Assembly: GCF_030547075.1 (NCBI RefSeq)
Contig: NZ_JAUOQH010000007.1
Span: 124,001 to 188,000, forward strand
Length of the DNA: 64,000 bases
Reading direction: 5' to 3'
DNA from: Alteromonas sp. 1_MG-2023
GTDB taxonomy: Bacteria > Pseudomonadota > Gammaproteobacteria > Enterobacterales > Alteromonadaceae
The position numbers were made by a program, and so were the translations under genes. Positions 52,322 through 61,699 of this stretch are shown one piece after another. Numbering within the stretch: the stretch's first letter is position 1; each line of letters begins with the position of its first letter. Below the pieces are notes generated by a model. The model searched no databases, was not told the DNA's origin, and worked only from the letters and a program-made list of their open reading frames with translations.

Positions 52322-55300
52322 ATGCCTATAAAAAACTTAGCAAGTTCGTTTAAGCAACAACCTAAATGGCGACGTATTTCCACTTACGTTGTTTTGGCAT
52401 ATTTGTTTTACGCTTTATTGGTTGGTTTGATTACCCCTGCCATTTTAGAATCTAAAGTGCCAAAGATATTAAGCGAGAAGTTAGGTCGAAATGTAGCGAT
52501 TGAACATATTCGAATAAACCCATTCTTGCTACGCCTTAGATTATCCGATTTTTCCATTGAAGAGGCCGATAGCACCGAGCAATTCATCGCCTTTAAATTA
52601 CTGGAAGTAGATATAGGCTTTTGGCAAACCCTATTCAGTTTTACTCCTACGGTAGAGCATTTCTACCTTGATGCCCCTTATGCGCACCTTGCAAGAATGT
52701 CAGAAAGTGATACTTCGCCAGCATCAGACAAAGATACCACCGTATTCAATTTTTCTGACATTATCGACACGCTAGCTAGCGACGAAACACCAGAACCTGA
52801 AGCGCAAGAACAGAGCGAAATACCTCATATTCGATTAGGCGAATTTCGCCTGAGCAATGGTCACATATCAGTGGCCGATAACGTCACCGACACTCATCTT
52901 GATTATCCAGAGCTATCCTTAAAGCTAACCAATCTTGATACGTTAGCCAGTTCTTTGAACGTGGATGAGGCCAATAGCTCAACCGCTGCTGATAATAGCA
53001 GCGACGACAAACCCGCTAATTATTATGCGTTCACCTTGAAAACCACTGAAGGTGGCAGCGTTCACTTCGATGGACAGTTTCAGCTATCCCCCATTGATGT
53101 AGCAGGTAGCTTTGAAGTTAGCCAAATTGCATTAGCCCCACTATGGCCATTATCTAACGATGTCATTGATGCAAAAATAACAGATGGCGCCTTAAGTTTT
53201 TCTCTAAATTATCACTTATCAGAAGTCAGTAATGATTTTCGCTTTCAAGCAAATAACGCAAACTTGTCTTTGTCTCAATTTGCTATATCTGACAAAGAAA
53301 GTCCCAGAGTTAAGTTTGCTGAATTACGTGTTAATGACATAAACCTAGACACAAAAACACAGCAAGTTGATGTGGCCAACTTTAGCCTAGAACAACCTTG
53401 GTTGAGTGCTAAAATTGATAAAGTAGGTGTAGATTTAGTTTCAATATTTACCCCAAAAGAGCTTGATGATGACGCCACGCAAGCAGCGTCGAATTCTGTT
53501 TCTACAACAGCCCCGTCTTCTGTAACAACAGCTCCGCCCCCAACAACAGGTGTGCCAACGTCATCAGGTTCTAGTTCTAGCACTGTAGCACCAAATACAG
53601 GTAACTCAGCAGAAGATGATAAATCAGATTGGCGAGTGACATTGCAAGGGTTCGCACTAAACGACGGCGATATACTCATACAGGAAGGTATGGTTTCTGA
53701 TGGAGTTAATTGGCGAGTATTCCCGCTAAATTTAACCACGGGCGTAATGGATTCTACACTTACTACCCCTATCGATTACGCTATTGACATGAAGCTCGGT
53801 GGTAGCCTAGTGCAGTCATCTCCTGCAAACCTATCAGACACTTCATCGATAGCCCCACCCGCCTCATCAATAAGCAGTAAAGGCATTATTTTGGCTAACG
53901 AGCAGTCTGTTTCGGGCACCATTGATATAAGCCAGTTTGGCCTTTCACAACTTCAGCCTTATGTAGAGCAGTATTTAAACCTTGCTCTTGAAGATGGAAG
54001 TGCAGCCCTTTCAGGTAGTTTCGAAGCGGATAGTGACAGTAAAATAGTATTTGATGGTCAAGCAAATATAGCTTCACTCACCATTATTGATGGGTTGAAG
54101 CAAGAGCCCTTGCTGCAGTGGACCGACTTACAGGCAGAGGGTATTAGCTATAATTCAACCGCAAGCACACTTTCTTTGCAAAAGATCACCCTAGATAAAC
54201 CTTACGCTAAGCTTTTAATAGCACAAGATAAGCAAACTAACTTTAGCAATATTGTGGTGGAACAAACTGCCTCGACATCTAATACGTCCGAAAGTGCCCA
54301 ATCTGATGCCGAGCCTGATTCTGATTCTGGCTCGCAAACAGAAGCCCATTCTACTTCAGCCGAAGAAACGTCTGAGCTTGTTATCCGCATTCAAGAAATA
54401 GTCTTTAATGATGGTAGCGCCTACTTTGCTGATAATTCTTTGCGACCACGCTTTGCTTCCGGTATTGAAAGCCTAAACGGCACTATTACTAAGCTTTCAT
54501 CCAATGCCGACACTGCCGCTGATGTAGACATAAAAGGTAAAATCGATGGTTACGCGCCAGTCGCTTTATACGGCTCTGTTAACCCGCTAATAGAAGATAT
54601 CTTTTTAGACCTCACGTTTACCGTAGAGGGAGCTGAACTAACGTCAGTAAACCCTTATTCTGGCACTTACATGGGCCACTTTATCGACAAAGGTTTATTG
54701 TCTTTAGATATACAGTATTCGCTAGAAAATAATCAATTAGCAGGTAATAACCACGTAGTTATCGACCAGCTTACCTTGGGTAGAAAAACGGACTCTGACC
54801 AAGCGCTAAGCCTACCGCTTGGGCTGGCCATTGCTTTATTAGAAGACTCGAACGGTGTTATCGATCTTGGTCTTGAAGTGTCAGGCGATTTAGATAGCCC
54901 CACCTTTGGGTTTGGCTCTATCATATTAAAAGCGATTGGTAACTTGATCACGAAAGCCGTGACAGCGCCATTTTCGTTGCTAGCGAACTTAGTCGGTAGC
55001 GACGACGATGAGCTCAACGAAGTAGAATTTGCTCATGGCTCATCACAGTTAACTGATGCCGCATCAAGCAAACTCGCTACCCTTGCCGATGCATTAACAA
55101 AACGCCCAGGGCTTCGCGTAAACATTGAAGGCACAGTAGATGAAGTACCTGATGCCTATGAACTAGCAGAACAGAAACTGCAACAACAGCTGTTAGCACT
55201 TTCTGGCCACGAAACACTACCAGAAGGCTTATCGCCAAGTACCATGCCTGTAAGCGGTCCGCTCGCTGACGCATTAAGTGAGTTATTCGTTAGCACCACC

Positions 55301-55678
55301 GGCAAAACAGTGGAAGAAGAACGCCTAGTGGTAATCGCTAAGTTGCAGCAAAATGAGGCTGGTGAGGGTACTGATAAAGGTGCAGCTAAACAGGCAGGTG
55401 ACGATGCTGCAAATAGCGGAACAGCATCCACTCAAGCAGAGCCTGATACAACACAAGTTGAACAAGCACTGTATATCGCTATGTACAACCAAGTACGAAG
55501 TGGTATTGATATACCGAAGCGAGAGCTTGCCCATTTGGCCGATGCGCGCGCTAAAACCGTAAAGAACGTTTTGGCAAATGACCTTCAGATTGACGCGAAT
55601 CGTCTGTTTTTGCTTAACAGTCGTCAACACTTACAACTTAAAAAGAGCGGTGTTGCACTCACTCTTGAAGCTAACTAG
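52322..55678 (+). CDS. DUF748 (AsmA-like) envelope protein
   Basis: A 1118-residue protein: one N-terminal membrane helix (VVLAYLFYALLVGLITPAIL), then long beta-rich repeats typical of AsmA/DUF748 (VEHFYLDAPYAHLAR; ISVADNV; GYAPVALYGSVNPL; a DUF748 core with FTVEGAELTSVNPYSGTYMGHFIDKGLLSLDIQY), three low-complexity Ser/Thr/Pro inserts (about 385-430, 500-525, 655-690) and a C-terminal OmpA-like piece (VEFAHGSSQL). Related AsmA proteins bridge the envelope and influence lipid transport. The start lacks a strong Shine-Dalgarno. Convergent with the vWA operon. Confidence 0.85.
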   Translation: MPIKNLASSFKQQPKWRRISTYVVLAYLFYALLVGLITPAILESKVPKILSEKLGRNVAIEHIRINPFLLRLRLSDFSIEEADSTEQFIAFKLLEVDIGFWQTLFSFTPTVEHFYLDAPYAHLARMSESDTSPASDKDTTVFNFSDIIDTLASDETPEPEAQEQSEIPHIRLGEFRLSNGHISVADNVTDTHLDYPELSLKLTNLDTLASSLNVDEANSSTAADNSSDDKPANYYAFTLKTTEGGSVHFDGQFQLSPIDVAGSFEVSQIALAPLWPLSNDVIDAKITDGALSFSLNYHLSEVSNDFRFQANNANLSLSQFAISDKESPRVKFAELRVNDINLDTKTQQVDVANFSLEQPWLSAKIDKVGVDLVSIFTPKELDDDATQAASNSVSTTAPSSVTTAPPPTTGVPTSSGSSSSTVAPNTGNSAEDDKSDWRVTLQGFALNDGDILIQEGMVSDGVNWRVFPLNLTTGVMDSTLTTPIDYAIDMKLGGSLVQSSPANLSDTSSIAPPASSISSKGIILANEQSVSGTIDISQFGLSQLQPYVEQYLNLALEDGSAALSGSFEADSDSKIVFDGQANIASLTIIDGLKQEPLLQWTDLQAEGISYNSTASTLSLQKITLDKPYAKLLIAQDKQTNFSNIVVEQTASTSNTSESAQSDAEPDSDSGSQTEAHSTSAEETSELVIRIQEIVFNDGSAYFADNSLRPRFASGIESLNGTITKLSSNADTAADVDIKGKIDGYAPVALYGSVNPLIEDIFLDLTFTVEGAELTSVNPYSGTYMGHFIDKGLLSLDIQYSLENNQLAGNNHVVIDQLTLGRKTDSDQALSLPLGLAIALLEDSNGVIDLGLEVSGDLDSPTFGFGSIILKAIGNLITKAVTAPFSLLANLVGSDDDELNEVEFAHGSSQLTDAASSKLATLADALTKRPGLRVNIEGTVDEVPDAYELAEQKLQQQLLALSGHETLPEGLSPSTMPVSGPLADALSELFVSTTGKTVEEERLVVIAKLQQNEAGEGTDKGAAKQAGDDAANSGTASTQAEPDTTQVEQALYIAMYNQVRSGIDIPKRELAHLADARAKTVKNVLANDLQIDANRLFLLNSRQHLQLKKSGVALTLEAN

Positions 55679-55774
55679 TCCTTTAGGCAGCTTTTCATAT
55701 TTTTCGATGCCTGTTGTTACAGATTAGTTATTACAGACTACTTATTACATACAGCTTACTAGTTAGCCGCTTCA

Positions 55775-56740
55775 TTAAGACGCGGCTAATACTGCAATAA
55801 GTAGCATTGAGAGCATTTCCGAAGGCTCTTCAGAATAATGCCCATTATCCGCACCACCTATCTCCGACACAGCCTTAAAGAACGGGATACTGTGCGGTTT
55901 AGTTAGCGCAATAATATTGTACGAACTGTCACCCCGTCGAGTCGCGTTCCCCGTGTACATGGCCATCACGCTTCGCAGTTTGTTGCCTGAGATAAAACTT
56001 CTTACGCTGTTTAATATTTCAGCCTCATAATTTTTGCTCACTTGTACTCCCCTACCCGAGTTAATCAATATATTGGCCTGAGCTTCAGATATTGCATAAA
56101 TATCAAAACTTCGAGAGCCAATCATTTCATAGGGACCTACATCACCGATAAGTACGTAAGCTTTGCGCACTTTGTTATTGGGTGGCGTGAACATCGCCAT
56201 GGCATTCGATACCGCTTCTGGTACATCGGTTTCACCTGGTAAAAGCTCAAGCGCATCTATCTGCTGAATGAAGCCTGCCCGAGATGCTTTTGTAATAACA
56301 ACACTTGGCACAGTGACAAACTTGCCATCGCCACCATAGGCCACCACACCAATCTTAAATTCTCGAGTAACCTTGGGCACTTCAATAGTGAGCCGTTTAA
56401 TGGCATCTTTTAATCTCTGCAAAGGCACAGCCATCGAACCGCTAATATCAATGGTGATCACCAATTCAATGGGGTATTTATTAATGCCTTCTGCAAGTTC
56501 TTGCTTAGCTTCTTCTAAGCTTTTTTGCGTAGAAGCTAACTCTTTTTTGGTCTGGGTGGACTCGGCTTTAGCCGCATCAAGTTCTTTTTTAATTTCACTT
56601 ATAGATTCGGGAGAAGAACCCGTGTTGGGGAAAAACGGCAGTGCAATGATGGCTAAAAACATAAAAGCGCCCATCGCAGACGCAAAGAGATCAAGTGCAG
56701 ACATGCTGAATACGTTGACTTCCCTGTTACGTAGTTTCAT
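55775..56740 (-). CDS. Membrane-anchored vWA-domain protein, MotB/ExbD-like N-terminus
   Basis: A 321-residue protein. N-terminus MKLRNREVNVFSMSALDLF then one membrane helix (~15-37), as in MotB/ExbD partners of proton channels. Next a coiled coil (~45-88) and a von Willebrand A domain with MIDAS DISGSM, Thr in GETDVPEAV and Asp in IGDVGPY. It would place the vWA domain in the periplasm. Last gene of the minus-strand operon; AGGTG 7 nt before ATG. A weak hairpin overlaps its stop. Probably partner of the MotA/TolQ-like protein at 59948. Confidence 0.85.
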   Translation of the reverse strand: MKLRNREVNVFSMSALDLFASAMGAFMFLAIIALPFFPNTGSSPESISEIKKELDAAKAESTQTKKELASTQKSLEEAKQELAEGINKYPIELVITIDISGSMAVPLQRLKDAIKRLTIEVPKVTREFKIGVVAYGGDGKFVTVPSVVITKASRAGFIQQIDALELLPGETDVPEAVSNAMAMFTPPNNKVRKAYVLIGDVGPYEMIGSRSFDIYAISEAQANILINSGRGVQVSKNYEAEILNSVRSFISGNKLRSVMAMYTGNATRRGDSSYNIIALTKPHSIPFFKAVSEIGGADNGHYSEEPSEMLSMLLIAVLAAS

Positions 56741-56762
56741 TTGGTTTCACCTGTTCTTTCAC

Positions 56763-58274
56763 CTAAGACGGTAAAAAATGGACAGAAAAAGTCACCGTAC
56801 CTATTCGAAGGGTATCGCCGTTTTCTAGTTCGGCCTTCGTATTTGGCGCTAAGTTTTTATCATTGATGGCAGTCCCATTTACGCTGCCTAAATCTTCAAT
56901 CATTACCTTATTGTCTATCAAAATAACGTTTAAATGCTCTCGTGAAACACCCGGCACATTAATAACGTAGTTGGCTTTTTGTGCTGAACGGCCTATTAAT
57001 ATGCCGCCTTCGGTTCTTGCCAAAGTAGACCCAATCACTTTAATACGATGTTCACCACCCTCTTCATCTTTGCCATCTAGAATAATGTCGTCGAACGTAG
57101 CCGATGCCATACTGAGCGCTTCTTGTGCCGATGCCACTTTGGCTTTCTCTGCCGATAGTTGTTGCTTGTTTTCCGAGGCCTCTTGCTCGACTTCAAGCAG
57201 TTTTTTTCTACGGCGGCTTAAAACAATAAGCACCACAATCAGCACTAAAATGATTGGAGTAGCATAGTAAATGAGTTTTTGTTGCTCACTTTTCTTTTCT
57301 TCTTCGAACTCCTGCTCTTTTTGTTTACTCTTTGCTTCGGTTTCTTTTACTTTTTCTTCTTGTTCTTTAATTGCTTTTTCAGCATCTTCCAGCTTTTTCT
57401 GTTGCTCAATAGTCTGTTGTCTGGCTTCTTCCAGTGCCTCTTCGGCCTTTTGTCGTTCTGCATCTTGGCGGGTCGTATCAGCTTTAGCTTCTTCTAGCGC
57501 TTTTTTCTTTGCTTCCGCTTCCTTCTTTAACTTTTCAAGCTCTTCTTCCACCGCCTTGCGCTCAGCTTCTTGCTTCTCAAGTGTTGCTTGCTGCTTTTTC
57601 TTTTCTTCTTCTAACGCGGCCAGCTGGTCAGCTTCAGACAAACAGCTATTTTCTGATTCGGTGAAATCTATGTTGTGCTTAGAAAGGAACGCTTTTAGGG
57701 TTGTTAAGTTGGTTGCGGCTGAAAATGATGAAGATATTTTAAGGCGCTTGTCGAATACCCCTTTGGTATCGTTAACACTCACGCCTAATAGCTCTTGGCA
57801 ATTGTTCACTAGCGGCGCACCGAACTCGCCTTCAGTTGATAATGCCGTATGCTGCCAGCGCTGTTCAGGGTGGCTTTTATCTACAGGAAGTATGGAGTGA
57901 AGAGTACCTGCCGTAGAGAGTCCATTTAGCTTTACCAAATAGATTTTGCTACCAATGGCTGTATTTTCTTTCGCCACCAACACAGGGGTACCCGATAGTC
58001 CATTCACATGCAGAATCGCTAAGTCTAAGCTTTCATCTTTTGCTGATAGGTCAGCTATCAACTTTGCCTTGCTGGTAGGGTCGGTGACGACGTACTGATT
58101 GCCTTGCGCCAGCAGTTTTTGGTTGATAATGATGGTTTCGTTTGCAACCAGCGTAGCAATGCCTGTTTGCTCAACTTTTCCATCATCAAGCACCTCTATA
58201 GGAACGGTAGTAAAGGCATAGGATGGCAAAGTAAAAAGTACCCAAAGTGTAATAAACATCCCTACTCTATACAC
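56763..58274 (-). CDS. Pseudo-trypsin / coiled-coil / transmembrane / FHA protein
   Basis: A 503-residue protein. Export segment (to ~20), a periplasmic trypsin-like (HtrA-like) domain (~25-205) in which the Asp region SLDLAILHV remains but the Ser motif reads EGEFGAPLV instead of GxSGGP and the His position (VANETIIINQ) lacks His: no triad. Then a Glu/Lys/Ala coiled coil (~212-330), a membrane helix (YYATPIILVLIVVLIVL) with RRRKK on the cytosolic side, and a C-terminal FHA domain (ILIGRS, VSREHL, LGSVNGT). It could sense a periplasmic ligand and bind phospho-Thr inside. Start GTG 58274 with AGGA 8 nt upstream; a TTG at 58289 is the longer option. Confidence 0.83.
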   Translation of the reverse strand: MYRVGMFITLWVLFTLPSYAFTTVPIEVLDDGKVEQTGIATLVANETIIINQKLLAQGNQYVVTDPTSKAKLIADLSAKDESLDLAILHVNGLSGTPVLVAKENTAIGSKIYLVKLNGLSTAGTLHSILPVDKSHPEQRWQHTALSTEGEFGAPLVNNCQELLGVSVNDTKGVFDKRLKISSSFSAATNLTTLKAFLSKHNIDFTESENSCLSEADQLAALEEEKKKQQATLEKQEAERKAVEEELEKLKKEAEAKKKALEEAKADTTRQDAERQKAEEALEEARQQTIEQQKKLEDAEKAIKEQEEKVKETEAKSKQKEQEFEEEKKSEQQKLIYYATPIILVLIVVLIVLSRRRKKLLEVEQEASENKQQLSAEKAKVASAQEALSMASATFDDIILDGKDEEGGEHRIKVIGSTLARTEGGILIGRSAQKANYVINVPGVSREHLNVILIDNKVMIEDLGSVNGTAINDKNLAPNTKAELENGDTLRIGTVTFSVHFLPS

Positions 58275-58310
58275 AAGCGTATTCCTCAAATTATCTATCA
58301 GTTGATTTAG

Positions 58311-59129
58311 TTAATGGGTAGATGGCTCTTCTAGTGTTTCACCTGCTTCCGGCTGCACCGTAGCGGGCTCATTTACCACAGGTTCTTTTACCTGCATGAC
58401 AATAAGCGTCGCGTTATCTTGCTTGGGTCGCTCTTGTGCTTTAACCGCATTTAACAGTGCCATTGTTAGCTCAGCACTATCATTTGAAGACTGTTGGCAT
58501 ACCCCAATAATGGTTTCATCACTACAACTTTCCACCCCATCACTAGCCAAAATAAGCAAATCATTTGGTTTAAGCTCTCTGGAATCGTCCGGCGCATCAA
58601 CCCGTTCAATATTTTCGCCCATTACTGCTTCGAGTAATTGAGAGCGAACCGGTGATGTCCTTGCTTCCTCGCTTGATATTTCGCCTAATTCCACTTTTCT
58701 AGCCAAGACTTCCGACATAGAATGGTTTTCGTTAAGTCGCACCAACGTATTGTTACGCAGTAACCACATTGGGCTGTCTCCTACACTTAACCACTGTAGA
58801 TGTAAGCCATCAAAAACTGCCGCTATTAACGTGGTTCCCATACCTGATAACTCAGGGTTTTCTTTTACCTGATGATAAATAGCAAGGTTGGCCGCATCTA
58901 ACGCGTTAATTAAACGCTGCTTAATATCCTGTTCATCGCTTTTAATAAATTGCTGTTTGAATGTATCGATAACCAAGTTGCTGGCGATATCTCCCCCAAC
59001 ATGCCCCCCCATCCCATCAGCTAACAGCAACAACCGGAAACCGTTAGGCCAAGTTACTACTGAGGCACTGTCTTGTTGGCTTTTTCGCGCACCAATTATT
59101 TGAGACCACGCCACCTGAACCGAATACAT
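58311..59129 (-). CDS. PP2C-family Ser/Thr protein phosphatase
   Basis: A 272-residue cytosolic phosphatase with all metal-binding motifs: RKSQQDS, LLLADGMGGHVGGD, GMGTT, VGDSP, LASDGVES and KQDNATLI. A C-terminal Glu/Pro-rich tail follows. It would remove phosphates placed by the kinase of this operon. Start ATG 59129, 2 nt after the upstream stop, begins MYSVQVAW; ATG 59156 lies inside the FHA gene. Confidence 0.92.
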   Translation of the reverse strand: MYSVQVAWSQIIGARKSQQDSASVVTWPNGFRLLLLADGMGGHVGGDIASNLVIDTFKQQFIKSDEQDIKQRLINALDAANLAIYHQVKENPELSGMGTTLIAAVFDGLHLQWLSVGDSPMWLLRNNTLVRLNENHSMSEVLARKVELGEISSEEARTSPVRSQLLEAVMGENIERVDAPDDSRELKPNDLLILASDGVESCSDETIIGVCQQSSNDSAELTMALLNAVKAQERPKQDNATLIVMQVKEPVVNEPATVQPEAGETLEEPSTH

Positions 59130-59131
59130 GA

Positions 59132-59938
59132 TTAATCCTCTTCCATACTTTCCCAAGTGAAGTTTTCACCACACAAAGGCACAAACCTCAGTGTGGTTTC
59201 ACCAATAGAAATATGACTAAAAGCAGGTAATATCATGGGCTGCAGTACGGGCGCAGGCTGGTTATCTAAATAGGTCATATTGGTACCTGAGCCCGGCTGA
59301 ATATAGAACTGATTACCCCTAGGATCGTAAGAGATAGTGGCATGATTAGCCCTTGATACTTGCCCATCACCAAAATCAACACTGACTCTTTCAGATGCAC
59401 TTCGCCCAATACTATTTTGACCAAAGCCCAATTTTAAAAAGTGCCCTTTTCCTGGCCCTTTTACCACTACTAGCCAACCAGAGATAGGGTCTTGCATAGG
59501 ATCAGGCATAGAATGTGGTGACTGCGCAGCGCTTTCAGTCGTATTGACTGGCGGCGCACTAGGTCTTCTATTTCCCCCTACCACAGTGGGTAGTGCATCG
59601 ATATCATCGTGTTCTGATATTCCAGAGTTTTCTCTAATATCAACGGACTCAGCAGGTGTTGTTGATTGTTGTCGTTTTGCTGGGGTCGTTGAAGGTTCAT
59701 CAAATATTAAACCCGAATTTGCAGGCCTTGATGGGTTGGTGCTGGAGGGCACAGTATTAACGGGGGTAGCATTAGAGGGTGTGGTCACTGTTGGCCCGTC
59801 ATTAGCGGTATTGCTACCTATACCACTCGCACGAGTTTCAGGTTCGGTTGGAGCTGTACCTCCAGACGCTTTACCCTCAGGAGCTATGACTGAAGGCATA
59901 TCAACTGGAACGCCATCAGGGCCTCGTTTAATCGCCAT
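59132..59938 (-). CDS. FHA-domain protein with long Pro/Thr/Ser linker
   Basis: A 268-residue cytosolic protein. The first ~150 residues are a disordered Pro/Thr/Ser/Asn linker, rich in possible phospho-Thr sites; residues ~155-255 form an FHA domain (NSIGRSASERVSVDFGDGQVSR, SRANHATISYDP, SGTNMTYLDN). Probably both substrate and reader of the operon's kinase. Start has GAGGT 6 nt upstream. Confidence 0.85.
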   Translation of the reverse strand: MAIKRGPDGVPVDMPSVIAPEGKASGGTAPTEPETRASGIGSNTANDGPTVTTPSNATPVNTVPSSTNPSRPANSGLIFDEPSTTPAKRQQSTTPAESVDIRENSGISEHDDIDALPTVVGGNRRPSAPPVNTTESAAQSPHSMPDPMQDPISGWLVVVKGPGKGHFLKLGFGQNSIGRSASERVSVDFGDGQVSRANHATISYDPRGNQFYIQPGSGTNMTYLDNQPAPVLQPMILPAFSHISIGETTLRFVPLCGENFTWESMEED

Positions 59939-59947
59939 GGTGCACCT

Positions 59948-60781
59948 CTATTTGTTTTCGTAAAGTCTATTAATTAAATTATCCATACAATATTGACCGG
60001 CACTATTAAGTGCCATTTCTTCTCTGGCCTGCACTATATGCAGTAAAAAAACCAATACCGCTGACATGATCAGCGCCACTAACGTGGTGTTGAATGCTAA
60101 ACCTAAATCTGTGGTGAGTAGCCCTAGCCACTCTCGAATAGCATCTGTGTCTGATACATCGGGCATGTCTGCCGCCGACGATAAGGCTAATGCGATACCC
60201 ACCACCGTACCGATAAATCCCAGCGTAGGTATTAACCACACAAGGTATCGCAACATATTAAATTTGAGCTCTATTTCATGCTGCATTAACTCAAGGCTGG
60301 AATTCATTAAGGAGTTGGCTTGGTCGGCTGAATTACTGCCTTGGAATTGCAGGATCACCCGTTTGGTAAGCCGTTGAATAAAGAAGTGTTGAGCAACTTT
60401 TCGCTCGCATATACCAGTATAAATAGGTACGAGGTCTTTCGCCCTCAGCATAACGTCATCTTCTTCAGGCAAAATATAAAGCTTAAGCTGCTCTAACTCT
60501 TTGGCTGAACGATTGTGCCTAACCCACATTTCGCCTAGCCCTATAAAGAACATGAGCCACATGAGGTTTTGTAAGGTAGCGGGAAACATACCACTACTGC
60601 GATCGAACAATACATCGCCCACGTTTATTTGACCGGTTTTGGTTTCGCTGACAGGGAGTATTAATGCAAATACTCCAACCACAAATATGGTGATAAATAT
60701 GGCGACTAAAGCCACAATAACCCGATATTTCTGCTCGTCTGATTCCAATAAATTCATAACGTTTACCAATCCATGCTTCAT
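59948..60781 (-). CDS. MotA/TolQ/ExbB-type proton-channel protein
   Basis: A 277-residue inner-membrane protein: TM1 (~20-42), TM2 (~66-84), a cytosolic helical segment, then the conserved pair WLIPTLGFIGTVVGIALAL and LTTDLGLAFNTTLVALIMSAVLVFLLHI of the MotA_ExbB family. Such proteins form pentameric, ion-driven channels with a MotB/ExbD-like partner; the vWA protein at 55775 is the obvious candidate. An alternative ATG at 60757 exists. Nine nt from its neighbours on both sides. Confidence 0.9.
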   Translation of the reverse strand: MKHGLVNVMNLLESDEQKYRVIVALVAIFITIFVVGVFALILPVSETKTGQINVGDVLFDRSSGMFPATLQNLMWLMFFIGLGEMWVRHNRSAKELEQLKLYILPEEDDVMLRAKDLVPIYTGICERKVAQHFFIQRLTKRVILQFQGSNSADQANSLMNSSLELMQHEIELKFNMLRYLVWLIPTLGFIGTVVGIALALSSAADMPDVSDTDAIREWLGLLTTDLGLAFNTTLVALIMSAVLVFLLHIVQAREEMALNSAGQYCMDNLINRLYENK

Positions 60782-60790
60782 GTTAGCTAT

Positions 60791-61159
60791 TTACGAGGAC
60801 GATTCAATTTCACCCGTAGCAGTGTTGCGAATAGGCTTAAATGACATAGGCTCGACATCTTCATTCACTTCTTTTTGCTTTGAAAAGCCAGCCACTGCGG
60901 GCGAATTTATAATGCTACTGAGCTTAATTTTTTTCGTTCCCAATACGAGGGAATCGGCTTCGTCTATGTAGCCTTGCTTAAGCGGCTTCCACTCGCCGTT
61001 TTTTTTAAAAAAAGTGCCGTGGGTAGACCCATGATCTGCACAAAAATAACGCCCACCACTAGTCATAGTAATTTCCATGTGAATGCGAGAGATACTTGGG
61101 TCGCTTACACAGATGTCAGCTTGACTCGACCTGCCTACGGTATAGGTTGCAAACGCCAT
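60791..61159 (-). CDS. Small FHA-domain protein
   Basis: A 122-residue protein that is nearly all FHA domain: TVGRSSQADICVSDPSISR, SRIHMEI, DHGSTHGTFFKKNG, LGTKKIKL; then a short charged tail. A phospho-Thr adaptor. Start ATG 61159 is one base after the upstream stop (TAATATG); an earlier ATG at 61198 lies inside the lipoprotein gene. Confidence 0.87.
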   Translation of the reverse strand: MAFATYTVGRSSQADICVSDPSISRIHMEITMTSGGRYFCADHGSTHGTFFKKNGEWKPLKQGYIDEADSLVLGTKKIKLSSIINSPAVAGFSKQKEVNEDVEPMSFKPIRNTATGEIESSS

Positions 61160-61160
61160 A

Positions 61161-61688
61161 TTATTCTTCCAATGAGTAGCGGGTTCGCATGGCCACAATG
61201 TCTTTTATACCTGTAGATACAATACCCACCTGCTTTTCCACACTGTCTACTTGTGAGTCTAATTGCTTTAAATCGTTAACCAGTTCACCTTGGCTACCTT
61301 TTTTCTCGCGAAGCTGCGCATTTTTATTTTCAATGAGCTGAGCACTGTCTTTGTTCTGTTGATCAAGTGCTAGGGTTTGCTGTTCAACTTGTGCTATTTC
61401 CTGTTTTAAATCGGCAAGCTGCTGCTCGGTGAGTTCATAGGTAGATAACTCTTTTTTAACCAAAAAAAGCTGACTTTTATAATAATCAACTTCTTCATCT
61501 ACCCCTTTCACTCGGCTGTTTAAGGCATCCAGTTTTTCCTGCATACTCGCAATGGTTTTTTCATCGAGCCCGCTAACACTTGCCCAAATTCGATCCGCCG
61601 TGCTCTGTTCTCTAGGATCAGCAGATACTGCACAGCCCACCACCATTACACTTAACATTACCGCAGCTACTTTATTAAAAGGGTTCAT
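61161..61688 (-). CDS. Coiled-coil lipoprotein
   Basis: A 175-residue lipoprotein (lipobox VVGC, Cys19; next residue Ala, so outer-membrane sorting is likely). Nearly the whole mature chain is heptad coiled coil (KLDALNSRVKGVDEEVDYYK; LADLKQEIAQVEQQ; LVNDLKQLDSQVDSVEKQVG). No known family. It may span the periplasm between the outer membrane and the inner-membrane parts of the system. Confidence 0.78.
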   Translation of the reverse strand: MNPFNKVAAVMLSVMVVGCAVSADPREQSTADRIWASVSGLDEKTIASMQEKLDALNSRVKGVDEEVDYYKSQLFLVKKELSTYELTEQQLADLKQEIAQVEQQTLALDQQNKDSAQLIENKNAQLREKKGSQGELVNDLKQLDSQVDSVEKQVGIVSTGIKDIVAMRTRYSLEE

Positions 61689-61699
61689 TTCTAAGCTCC

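Noticed and set aside
55755-55790. Terminator between DUF748 and vWA genes
   Set aside because: GCCGC hairpin overlaps the vWA stop codon and lacks a T run in either direction.
57271-57900. 209-codon plus-strand Ser/Phe/Cys-rich frame
   Set aside because: Antisense shadow of the Glu/Lys/Ala coiled coil of the pseudo-trypsin/FHA gene.
55775-60781. Zorya-type phage defence
   Set aside because: A MotA-like gene and a MotB-like anchor are present, but ZorC/ZorD or ZorE-type effectors are missing and the vWA domain replaces the OmpA domain.
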